The notes beneath the pieces are model-generated. The model did not search any database, had not been told where the DNA came from, and saw only the letters and a list, made by a program, of their open reading frames with translations. Of a DNA stretch of 64,000 nt, positions 29,609 to 37,494 are shown piece by piece (within the stretch, counting starts at the first letter, position 1; each line of letters starts with the position of its first letter). Position numbers and translations under genes: made by a program. The DNA is taken from contig NZ_LT605205.1 of NCBI RefSeq assembly GCF_900095135.1, forward strand, positions 3,100,001 to 3,164,000. The letters are read 5' to 3'. The stretch comes from Proteiniphilum saccharofermentans (GTDB taxonomy: Bacteria > Bacteroidota > Bacteroidia > Bacteroidales > Dysgonomonadaceae).

Positions 29609-30088
29609 TATACACATAAATAGTTGTAGTTTGTTTGATTAAATAATACCCAACGGAATATACATTCCGGCTATATATAACAAGTCAGAATTGTTTAACA
29701 CATCGGGATTGAACATGTTCAGTGCGTCCGTGGGTACTTTTTTCTTTTTTAATATTCGGATCAACTTCAAAAATAGAGTTACGAATAATCGTATTCTCCT
29801 GTTTTCCCCTCAATACGGGGTATATTATACTTTAAACGACAACAGAAAACCGGTCAGCAAAAACATTGAAAATCAGCGCCTCACAGACACCACACAATTA
29901 CAACTGAACGATTTCCTGTATGACAAAGGTATAAATATTTTCTTTGAAGGGGTAAATTATAAAGGGGAATACTTTTATATAAGGAAGCAATTGACTTTTT
30001 TTAACTGGCAGGGATTCTTATTTCGTTTCTTTTCAAAAGATCACTTCAAATGATATTGACCGGCTTAGAAGCAAATTTAAACAGTCTC
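29609..30088. other. intergenic region upstream of the efflux operon
   Basis: The 480 bp between the adaptor gene and the left end of the IS contain a possible 120-codon frame on the plus strand (separate entry) but no recognisable regulator gene or terminator. I did not find a convincing TAnnTTTG box for the efflux operon. The IS may have cut off whatever lay here. Confidence 0.4.
29691..30053 (+). CDS. unrecognised small ORF, possibly a gene remnant
   Basis: The frame encodes 120 residues, of which the stretch from about residue 25 on (RINFKNRVTNNRILLFSP onward) looks more protein-like than the start. The sequence has many Phe, Asn, Tyr and Lys residues and no signal peptide or known motif that I recognise. 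It stops 36 bp before the left inverted repeat of the IS, so the IS did not truncate it at that point. It may be a real small gene, a decayed gene or chance. No function is proposed. Confidence 0.2.
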   Translation: MFNTSGLNMFSASVGTFFFFNIRINFKNRVTNNRILLFSPQYGVYYTLNDNRKPVSKNIENQRLTDTTQLQLNDFLYDKGINIFFEGVNYKGEYFYIRKQLTFFNWQGFLFRFFSKDHFK

Positions 30089-32198
30089 TTAACCCAACTT
30101 TCACTTACATTTCCACGCAATCCTGTCCAGAATGAGTCAGGACGATCCCCTTGGCGGTGACTGTGACCTACATATTTTTATTTTCTTGAACGGCGCCTGT
30201 TTCATCTTTAGGATGGAGTATATCCTCTCCGCTTGCTTTGTCGGCCGACTGCATTGTCTCAGTTCCACCTTCTCACCCAGGGCATTGACGGCTTCTGTAG
30301 TCACCAATTTCTGCGTAGACATGCGGCGAACAATCTCTGTCCAATAAGCGTTTTCTCCCGATTGCTTGAGTTGAAAGCGTATCGTATTGACAATCCAATA
30401 AGAAAGTAGTCCGAAGAATAAATGCGCATCACTGCGTTCATCCTTTTGATGATAGATGGGTCGTAGATTGAGATCCGTTTTTAGCTGCCGGTTGGTGCAT
30501 TCTATCTCACGAATCAAATTATAATACTCCCAGGTCGTCTGTTCGCCAAAAGTCCGTACGTTGGTTCTCAGGAAATAGACTCCCGTGTTTTTGTCTATTG
30601 CGGTAATATCCTTGATCGTCCAGTTTACTTTTTGCATTTCAGCTGGTTTCCTCTCATTGCACAGGTACGTTATTTGATAATGTCGCGCGATGGAGGGATA
30701 ACGCTCAATGGCTCTGCCGACTCGTTCAACTACTTTTTCGTAACGTTTGGTACCTCCTTTCCTTGTAATGGCCTCGTTGATTTTCTCCATCTCACCTTCA
30801 AAGCGTTCTTTCCATTGACGGTTCATGGAGGCTTCCGTCATTGCTTTTGAGGGAGAGGTGATCTCCAGATAATAATCCTCTTCAGGCCGGGTCTGCACTT
30901 CCCGCAAGGTAATCTCCTGTTTTCTGGTGTCATGTACGGTTACCGTCCGGTGATCCTTCGAGAGGCTGTAGTCTTTTAACCGTGTGCGGGATACGCAAAG
31001 ATAATTGTATCCTTTTTCTTTTATGCCTTGCAGGTTCTCTTCGGTGGAGATGCCTGCATCGATTACAACCAAGGTCTTTTTACTGGTGACGGAGGTTTTG
31101 ACAGCCAACTTGTCAATCATACCGGGAAGTGATTTGGGGTCTGAGGTATTGCCTGCAAGAATAGAGGAATAACGGATAAATCCCTCCCTGTTTATGCACA
31201 AGGCCAATACCAGTAATCGACAGTCGTTGCGCTTCTCCTTGCTGCGTCCGAAACGCGCTTTGCGACTTCCTGCTTTACGGCCTTCAAAATAGAAGTTGGT
31301 CAGGTCAAAAAGCACGATACGATTATCTATATTGAACAGGTTATCCGTCCTTTGGCAAAGATGTCGTTCCAATTTATCTTTGATCCCATAAAGACGATCC
31401 GGCATTTGGTAGAGTGCATTGATGCCCGGAGTCCAATCCGGAGTACCTGAATAAAGTTCGCAAGCAGCGGAATTCTCCTTCATGACACGGTGTGTAGCCC
31501 ATTCCGATGGACTATAAACGGTTCGGACAATCAGATGGGAGAGAGCGGCATGAATGGCGTTTTCATTCCAGCCCTGGCCTCTTAGAAAATCTTCCAGCCC
31601 CAGGCGGTCAATGGTTTGTTTGCAAAGCCATTCCGCGCCGATGTTACGGGCATCGGTATGTTCTACTGTATCCAAATCTATATACCTTTCGGACTCTTCT
31701 TTGGATTGGTTCTCTTTTTGGTTGAACCGGTCGATCCCTCCTTCGGCAAGCATGCGTTGCCAGTATCGTTCGGCAAAGAGGCGCTCTTCGTGAGAAAGTC
31801 CATCCTTATTTTCCGGGAAAAGAGATCCATGATGCCGGTGTTGAAAACGCATAGTCAAGGCACGTGCAATACGTTTGACCTGGAGAGGCTTCAGGCATGG
31901 TTCAAAACCGATATTCAGTACAATCAGGGAATGCACATGTCCGCGCACATCTCGATAAGACTCCTTCAGTCGATAGTAAGGAGCTTCCTGTCCCGTGGCG
32001 GAATTGAAACGTAGTTGTACATTCACGTGCATGAGACAAAAATACAACAAGACTTGCATTCAAAAGTGTCCTACAATCCGGATTTGACATACTTCCGAAA
32101 AATACGATCGCTGAATATCAAATGGCTATCACATCAAAGGAGCATAAAACAGGCTCATTTTTTATCAAAAATAATTTTGAGGGTGAAAGTTGGGTTAA
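30089..32198 (-). mobile_element. IS1634-family insertion sequence, apparently complete
   Basis: A 16-bp perfect inverted repeat bounds the element: TTAACCCAACTTTCAC at 30089-30104 and its reverse complement at 32183-32198. A single full-length transposase gene lies inside. The outermost TTAA on both sides may instead be a 4-bp target duplication, in which case the element proper is 30093-32194. No longer flanking duplication is visible. The right end lies 3 bp beyond the stop codon of the Crp/Fnr gene, so that gene is intact. Confidence 0.9.
30137..32032 (-). CDS. IS1634-family DDE transposase
   Basis: The 631-residue protein (from ATG at 32032; an upstream in-frame ATG adds nine residues) belongs to the IS4-like superfamily. 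Candidate catalytic acids are the Asp in VLFDLTNFYFEGRK (about residue 238), the Asp in KTLVVIDAGISTEEN (about residue 310) and a C-terminal Glu in REIECTNRQLKTDL, which fits the E-x6-K pattern. The frame is uninterrupted, so the element may be active. The protein catalyses cut-and-paste transposition. Its gene fills the element between the two inverted repeats with about 150 bp of leader. Confidence 0.95.
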   Translation of the reverse strand: MHVNVQLRFNSATGQEAPYYRLKESYRDVRGHVHSLIVLNIGFEPCLKPLQVKRIARALTMRFQHRHHGSLFPENKDGLSHEERLFAERYWQRMLAEGGIDRFNQKENQSKEESERYIDLDTVEHTDARNIGAEWLCKQTIDRLGLEDFLRGQGWNENAIHAALSHLIVRTVYSPSEWATHRVMKENSAACELYSGTPDWTPGINALYQMPDRLYGIKDKLERHLCQRTDNLFNIDNRIVLFDLTNFYFEGRKAGSRKARFGRSKEKRNDCRLLVLALCINREGFIRYSSILAGNTSDPKSLPGMIDKLAVKTSVTSKKTLVVIDAGISTEENLQGIKEKGYNYLCVSRTRLKDYSLSKDHRTVTVHDTRKQEITLREVQTRPEEDYYLEITSPSKAMTEASMNRQWKERFEGEMEKINEAITRKGGTKRYEKVVERVGRAIERYPSIARHYQITYLCNERKPAEMQKVNWTIKDITAIDKNTGVYFLRTNVRTFGEQTTWEYYNLIREIECTNRQLKTDLNLRPIYHQKDERSDAHLFFGLLSYWIVNTIRFQLKQSGENAYWTEIVRRMSTQKLVTTEAVNALGEKVELRQCSRPTKQAERIYSILKMKQAPFKKIKICRSQSPPRGSS

Positions 32199-32201
32199 TA
32201 T

Positions 32202-32867
32202 CTATACCAACTCTTCAAGTTTTCTCCTGTCCAGCACTTTCAATTCTCTCTTATAAAGGGAAATCATTCCTTCCCTGATCATTTCTCCCAGGGTACGGGC
32301 CAGTGAAGGGCGTTGTACGCCAAAGTACTCAGCCAACTGGGTTTGGGTACGCCTTAATATAAAAGAATTGTACTGGGGAGTTGTATTTTCCAATATATAA
32401 AGGGATAATTTTCCTTTCAGGCTTTTGATAGACATCATCTGCACCTTTTTAGAAAGAAATACGGTCATATTGGAGTTGACCTTCATAAAATTGGCCATCA
32501 ACGTTTCATTCTGCATCATCTCCTTCATCCACATCGATTTGGGGATCAGATAAAAAGTGCTTTTCTCGGCAGTGATCACATCTACCGGATAACGGTTCTC
32601 AGTGGCAACCAGAAAAGCAGGAGCAAGCGGCCTGACCGGTTCAATGAACTCAATCTCTAAGACATTTCCCTCTTTGGTCACCATTTCGGTACGCACCAGG
32701 CCTCCCATCAGCAGATAAAGGAACTGGACCTGGTCACCCTGCCGAACCACATAATTGCCTTTATCTACTTCCCTCACTTCGGATACCGAACGCTCCAATA
32801 TCCCATCTATCTCCTCTTTGGACAAATGAAAGAAAAGGGGACAGGAAAATATATTATAATCAGCCAT
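32202..32867 (-). CDS. Crp/Fnr-family regulator, probably HcpR-like
   Basis: From ATG at 32867 the protein has 221 residues; a longer frame begins 54 bp upstream but lacks family similarity. An N-terminal cyclic-nucleotide-binding-like sensor domain spans about residues 10-120 (GNYVVRQGDQVQFLYLLMGGLVR, EFIEPVRPLAPAFL). A dimerisation helix follows, then a C-terminal HTH with RTQTQLAEYFGVQRPSLARTL near residue 180. No N-terminal Fnr-type cysteine cluster is present, so it is not a classical oxygen sensor. It is divergent from hcp, whose promoter has a Crp-type palindrome. In Porphyromonas, HcpR activates hcp under nitrosative stress, and that role is inferred here. Confidence 0.85.
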   Translation of the reverse strand: MADYNIFSCPLFFHLSKEEIDGILERSVSEVREVDKGNYVVRQGDQVQFLYLLMGGLVRTEMVTKEGNVLEIEFIEPVRPLAPAFLVATENRYPVDVITAEKSTFYLIPKSMWMKEMMQNETLMANFMKVNSNMTVFLSKKVQMMSIKSLKGKLSLYILENTTPQYNSFILRRTQTQLAEYFGVQRPSLARTLGEMIREGMISLYKRELKVLDRRKLEELV

Positions 32868-32942
32868 AACTATTTCATCATTTTGATACAAAATTAGATG
32901 ATTTTCTTTTGTAAACCGCATAGGAGGATAAAATCCGGCAGG

Positions 32943-32960
32943 GTGTAACCACGGTTACAC
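32943..32960 (+). promoter_or_regulatory. Crp/Fnr-type palindromic operator upstream of hcp
   Basis: GTGTAACCACGGTTACAC consists of two perfect 8-bp arms around a 2-bp centre. Its centre is 29.5 bp upstream of the first base of the TACCTTTG box at 32981, equivalent to about -40, the normal position for class II activation. The same site and spacing recur at 46981-46996. It lies between the Crp/Fnr gene and hcp. Confidence 0.8.
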
Positions 32961-32980
32961 TTTTTGTCATGATGGGCCGA

Positions 32981-32988
32981 TACCTTTG
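32981..32988 (+). promoter_or_regulatory. hcp: -7 box of hcp
   Basis: TACCTTTG matches TAnnTTTG and gives a predicted start near 32992, about 34 nt before the hcp ATG. Its position relative to the palindrome supports activator-dependent transcription. Confidence 0.65.
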
Positions 32989-33025
32989 CAGTAAACAATT
33001 ACACAAATCAATCTTACGAAATAAT

Positions 33026-34684
33026 ATGGAAAAAATGTTTTGCTATCAGTGTCAGGAGACGAGTAAGAACGAAGGTTGCACCATACAGGGTGTTTGCGGG
33101 AAAACAGCCGATGTGGCCAACCTGCAGGACCTGTTGATGTTCCTTTGTAAAGGCATCTCCCACTACACTGTTCGCTTAAGGAAGTTGGGGATTGAGATTC
33201 CCCAGATCAACAAGTTCATTACCGATAGTCTCTTCATGACCATCACCAATGCCAATTTCGACAAAAGCCGGTTTATCACACGTATCTTAATGGCTTATGA
33301 AATGCGGAATGCCGCTGAAGAGCGGTTACTCTCCGCAGGGGGGAGTAGGGCCGGAATTACTTTTGACGGAGCCTTCTGGAGAGGAGACACTGAAGAAGAG
33401 ATGGCAGAGAAAGCAGTGGAGACAACCATTCTCACTACCGAAAATGAAGATATCCGTTCACTCCGTGAATTGACTATATACGGATTAAAAGGGATGGCTG
33501 CCTATGCCGAACATGCATTTAACCTGGGTTATGAAGAGAATGGAATTTACGGTTTCATGCAGCGGGCACTGGTAGATGTGACCAACGATTCACTGAGCGC
33601 AGAGGAATTGACAGGGTTGGTACTGGAAACCGGGAAGTACGGTGTACAGGTAATGGCGTTATTGGACAAGGCCAACACTTCGAGCTACGGTCATCCGGAA
33701 ATCACAAAAGTCAGTTTAGGCGTCCGTAACAACCCCGGCATTTTGATTAGCGGGCACGACATGAAAGATATGGAAGAGCTATTGAAGCAAACCGGGGGAA
33801 CCGGCGTAGATGTCTATACTCATAGCGAAATGTTGCCGGCCAACTATTACCCGGCATTCAAGAAATACAGCCATTTTGTAGGTAATTACGGTAGTTCATG
33901 GTGGCATCAGATTGAAGATTTTGAAAATTTCAATGGCCCGATCCTTTTCACTACCAACTGTATCGTACCTCCCAGAAAAAACTCCACTTACGGAGATAGG
34001 GTGTATACTACAGGGGCTTCCGGATTCGAAGGATTCAAACATATTGAAGACCGTAAGGACGGGCAGCCCAAAGATTTTTCCGCGCTGGTCGAACATGCGA
34101 AAAGGTGTGCTCCCCCCACAGAAATGGAGAGCGGAGAGATTATCGGCGGATTTGCCCATAACCAGGTCATTGCATTGGCTGACAAAGTGGTGGATGCCGT
34201 AAAGACAGGTGCTATCCGCAAGTTCTTCGTGATGGGAGGTTGCGACGGGCGTTTAAAAGGACGCAACTATTATACCGAATTTGCAGAGAAACTACCCAAA
34301 GATACGGTAATCCTTACCGCCGGATGCGCGAAATACCGTTATAACAAACTGCCATTGGGTGATATCAATAGCATACCACGTGTATTGGATGCCGGACAAT
34401 GTAACGACAGCTACTCGTTGGTAAAGATTGCATTGGCGTTGAAAGAAGCTTTCGGGTTCGATGACCTGAACGATCTTCCCATCGCCTACAATATCGCATG
34501 GTATGAACAGAAAGCAGTGATCGTACTGCTGGCGCTTCTTTCACTCGGAGTAAAGAATATTCATTTAGGCCCCACCTTGCCTGCATTTCTCTCGCCAAAT
34601 GTGGTCAACGTATTGGTCAACAATTTCGGAATAGCAGGCATCACCACTGTGGATGAAGATATGAAAGCACTGTTAAATGCTTGA
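33026..34684 (+). CDS. hcp: hydroxylamine reductase / hybrid cluster protein
   Basis: Hcp is a cytosolic Fe-S/Fe-S-O protein linked to nitrosative stress. It reduces hydroxylamine in vitro and has NO reductase and S-nitrosylating activity in E. coli. From ATG at 33026 the protein has 552 residues; an earlier in-frame ATG adds a non-conserved leader. The N-terminal cubane cysteines are C-x2-C-x8-C-x5-C, starting at residue 6 (FCYQCQETS). Hybrid-cluster cysteines follow in [22 protein letters not shown] and DAGQCND. No hcr reductase gene is adjacent. A Crp-type palindrome and a -7 box precede it, and a terminator follows at 34707-34737. Confidence 0.97.
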   Translation: MEKMFCYQCQETSKNEGCTIQGVCGKTADVANLQDLLMFLCKGISHYTVRLRKLGIEIPQINKFITDSLFMTITNANFDKSRFITRILMAYEMRNAAEERLLSAGGSRAGITFDGAFWRGDTEEEMAEKAVETTILTTENEDIRSLRELTIYGLKGMAAYAEHAFNLGYEENGIYGFMQRALVDVTNDSLSAEELTGLVLETGKYGVQVMALLDKANTSSYGHPEITKVSLGVRNNPGILISGHDMKDMEELLKQTGGTGVDVYTHSEMLPANYYPAFKKYSHFVGNYGSSWWHQIEDFENFNGPILFTTNCIVPPRKNSTYGDRVYTTGASGFEGFKHIEDRKDGQPKDFSALVEHAKRCAPPTEMESGEIIGGFAHNQVIALADKVVDAVKTGAIRKFFVMGGCDGRLKGRNYYTEFAEKLPKDTVILTAGCAKYRYNKLPLGDINSIPRVLDAGQCNDSYSLVKIALALKEAFGFDDLNDLPIAYNIAWYEQKAVIVLLALLSLGVKNIHLGPTLPAFLSPNVVNVLVNNFGIAGITTVDEDMKALLNA

Positions 34685-34706
34685 TAATAAGACAAAGTTG
34701 ACTGTA

Positions 34707-34737
34707 AAAAAACCGGCTCCTAACAAAGCCGGTTTTT
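34707..34737 (+). terminator. terminator of hcp
   Basis: AAAAACCGGCT at 34707-34717 pairs with AGCCGGTTTTT at 34727-34737 across a 9-base loop, about 23 bp past the hcp stop codon. A near-identical stem occurs after mdh at 51998-52029. Confidence 0.85.
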
Positions 34738-34840
34738 CATTGCAGAATATATTCTCAAACCTGTGAATTCAATCATCATTTAGTAAGCCTGTTTCTTAAA
34801 AGGAAGATCATAAGTACAGTATTATCAAAAAAAAGTTTAG

Positions 34841-35863
34841 TCATTTTAGGGATATTTTTGTTGTTTGACCTGTAGAATCAGGGATCGAAATCATAATATC
34901 TGATTCAGTAAGTTGGAATAAGCGCCAGTTATCAATATTGTCTCTAAAAGCACCGGTTATTATTTGTTTGAAGCTGAAATCTTCTGAGAAATTAAAATCA
35001 AACAAGTCGTTTCTATGTATGTGTCCAGCTACAATTAATTGAACGGAAGCATTATTCGTTTCTTTTAATACATCAAGAAAATCTTGAGTATTAGTTTTAT
35101 TTACATAATCGTCATAGCTTAAAGAAGGATTCCCTTTTTTTTCATCTTGATTATCAGAAGTTGGCAATGGTATGTGCATAAAAATAATTTCTTTATCATC
35201 AGACGATTCATCTAATTGTGCCTGTAACCAGTCCAATTGAGGGCGATCAATAATGAAAGCAGCTTGTTCCTTGTGTGTCCTAACTGAAAGATAAGCATTA
35301 TCTAGAAAGATCAAGCGGTATACTGTACTTCCTACGTTATATATTCTACTGTAATAAGTACCTTGGTGAAAAACAGGTAAATTCTTTACCCATGTTAATT
35401 TTGCAATATTTGCATGATTCTGATGATACCTATTTTTGGGATAGCTGGCTATGTCATGATTTCCTAATACTAAGTAAACGACAGAATTTGTCTCATAATT
35501 CATAATTTTGTGAAACAATTCTATTTGATTCCCCATTAATCCTCCTTCGGTTGATTCCGCCTCATAAAAATCTATCATATCCCCTGTTACAACTACAAAA
35601 TCGGTTTTTTTTGCCATCGGATGGCTATTCAAAAACTTCACAAATGGCTGCGCATTTGGGAAAGATTTCCCAAATCGTCTTTGGACAAAGCTTGAGTCAT
35701 AACTTATAGGATTTAAAATAAGATGTACATCAGTAAGATGTACAAATTTTAATGTATCATTTCTTTCTTTAGAAAATGCAAATACTGGAATAATTAGAAA
35801 AACCAACAATAAAATAAGAAAGTGGCAATATCTTTTAGCTATGCATTTGTGTAAATCCAACAT
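34841..35863 (-). CDS. exported metallophosphoesterase
   Basis: From the ATG at 35863 the protein has 340 residues and a signal or anchor segment (CHFLILLLVFLIIPVFAFS). An ATG 39 bp upstream is also possible. It has all calcineurin-like phosphoesterase metal-binding motifs in order: HLTDVHL (D-x-H), VVTGDMIDF (G-D-x2-D), LVLGNHDI (G-N-H-D), FMHIPLP and VAGHIHRND (G-H-x-H). It is therefore probably an active dinuclear-metal hydrolase acting outside the cytoplasm on a phosphoester or a phosphorylated sugar. The longer of the two starts is separated from the Gfo/Idh/MocA gene by 9 bp. It ends the third locus, and its low GC matches the SusCD genes there. Confidence 0.9.
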   Translation of the reverse strand: MLDLHKCIAKRYCHFLILLLVFLIIPVFAFSKERNDTLKFVHLTDVHLILNPISYDSSFVQRRFGKSFPNAQPFVKFLNSHPMAKKTDFVVVTGDMIDFYEAESTEGGLMGNQIELFHKIMNYETNSVVYLVLGNHDIASYPKNRYHQNHANIAKLTWVKNLPVFHQGTYYSRIYNVGSTVYRLIFLDNAYLSVRTHKEQAAFIIDRPQLDWLQAQLDESSDDKEIIFMHIPLPTSDNQDEKKGNPSLSYDDYVNKTNTQDFLDVLKETNNASVQLIVAGHIHRNDLFDFNFSEDFSFKQIITGAFRDNIDNWRLFQLTESDIMISIPDSTGQTTKISLK

Positions 35864-35911
35864 AAGTTTGTTTTTTAGAATTACATAATTAAAGAGTTTC
35901 ATACTAATATA

Positions 35912-37282
35912 TCATAATTTATTTTCTTGAGGGATCAATGATGAAAGGCTTTTTATCATGACGGGTTCTTTTGAGGCTATGCTTTTTCTTGCGGCAATTC
36001 CCACCAGGCATGACAATGCCCCGTCCCTCACTTCGGCTGCTTGCCTGAGAGGATCTTTCGTATTGGGGATGAATATCTGATCCTTGAGAAGTTTGTCGCC
36101 ACCCCCGTGCCCCGATCCCTGGGGTATCTGGATATATTCCCTCTTCCCAAAGTTCCTGAAAACCACTATCTCGTCATAATTTGCATCCGATGTGGGTTTT
36201 GACTCCTGGATCCAGGCATCCATCCGTCCTCCAGTTCCGTTGAACGCGATCCGGTACCCCTCGTAGGGTGAATAGGTGGTCAGGGAGTAGGACACCTGTA
36301 CGCCGTTCATATATTTTATGGTTGCAGCCATCTTGTCATAAATGTTGATATCGTTCCTGAACACGCAACCGTCCCGATAGTATCCATCATATTTTTCGTT
36401 ATCGACATATAACTGTTTGAGCCTTTCATTCCTTGTTATATCCCAATAGAAATTGCATTCTTTTGTATGGGGACAATTCCTGCAGTTGTCCGCCCTGAAC
36501 GGGCCGTTTTTCCCGTAGAACTCCAGGCTGCCCAGTGCGTATACGCTTTCAGGGTCACTGCCGATCCACCAGTTAAGCAGGTCAAAATGATGGCTGGCCT
36601 TGTGTACCCAGAGTGAACCTCCCTTTTCCTCCAGCCTGTGCCACCTCCTGAAATAGTCCGCCCCGTGGGAAGTGTCGAGGTACCAGTGGAAGTCGACTGA
36701 TGTCAGCTTTCCTATTTCACCCGAACGGAGGATCTCCCATATTTTCGCACGGTGTGGCGAGTAACGGTAGTTGAAGGTGACCCTACATTTCCTGCCCGTT
36801 CTCTTTTCAGCATCTATTATTCTTTGGATTTTTTTCTCATCAATGGCCATCGGTTTTTCACAAATAATGTCCGCCCCCATTTCCATCCCCTTTTCGATGA
36901 AATAGTCATGTGTGTCATCGTCGGTAGTGACTATAAGTACCTGAGGTTTGGCCTGACGCATCATCTGCTCGAAATCGGCGAATGTGGGGCAGTCAACCCC
37001 GATCATCTGCCTGCCGGTCTCGAGCCTCCCGGGATTCTTGTCACAGAGCCCCACGAATTCGATATAGTCTCCATAGTCTCTGACAACACTGTTTCCCCAC
37101 ATGCCTATCCCTCTAACACCGGTTCCCACCAAGGCTATTCTTGTTTTTCTGGTATTCTCTCTCATATCAATTGCGCTGTTCGCAAAGATTTTTGATTTGG
37201 GATCTATAATGGTTGTTCCTGCTATAGCTCCTGATACCGTTAAAAAGTTCCGTCTCGACATGGTTGGATTATTTTCTTTCAT
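35912..37282 (-). CDS. exported Gfo/Idh/MocA-family oxidoreductase with cysteine-rich insert
   Basis: The 456-residue protein has a twin-arginine signal (SRRNFLTVSGAIAGTTI). The Rossmann start RIALVGTGVRGIGMWGN is near residue 48, the motif ICEKPMAIDEKKI near residue 140, and the dehydrogenase domain has KASHHFDLLNWW. A segment with C-x2-C-x5-C (NCRNCPHTKEC, about residue 275) followed by GCVF is a known insert in one branch of the family and may bind metal. The gene is clearly richer in GC than both neighbours, which suggests separate acquisition. It lies in the third glycan locus and probably oxidises or epimerises a released sugar. The substrate is unknown. Confidence 0.9.
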   Translation of the reverse strand: MKENNPTMSRRNFLTVSGAIAGTTIIDPKSKIFANSAIDMRENTRKTRIALVGTGVRGIGMWGNSVVRDYGDYIEFVGLCDKNPGRLETGRQMIGVDCPTFADFEQMMRQAKPQVLIVTTDDDTHDYFIEKGMEMGADIICEKPMAIDEKKIQRIIDAEKRTGRKCRVTFNYRYSPHRAKIWEILRSGEIGKLTSVDFHWYLDTSHGADYFRRWHRLEEKGGSLWVHKASHHFDLLNWWIGSDPESVYALGSLEFYGKNGPFRADNCRNCPHTKECNFYWDITRNERLKQLYVDNEKYDGYYRDGCVFRNDINIYDKMAATIKYMNGVQVSYSLTTYSPYEGYRIAFNGTGGRMDAWIQESKPTSDANYDEIVVFRNFGKREYIQIPQGSGHGGGDKLLKDQIFIPNTKDPLRQAAEVRDGALSCLVGIAARKSIASKEPVMIKSLSSLIPQENKL

Positions 37283-37494
37283 GTTCGTATGTATTTATTT
37301 TAGTTATTAGTTCTCTATCTATCACTATTAAATTTCCCAGACTTTCTTATATCTGTTCATCTGTAAGGTTTCCTTGTATTATCACTTTATGAATAAAAAT
37401 TAGTTTTATCATGTTTAAAATCAATTTTCACAGTCATATTGATTGTAGAAATTATAATACATTTAATAAGTATTTTATTTCAGTGACTCATTTA

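Noticed and set aside
32868-32921. N-terminal extension of the Crp/Fnr protein
   Set aside because: The extra 18 residues lie before the conserved sensor domain. The ATG at 32867 gives the normal family length.
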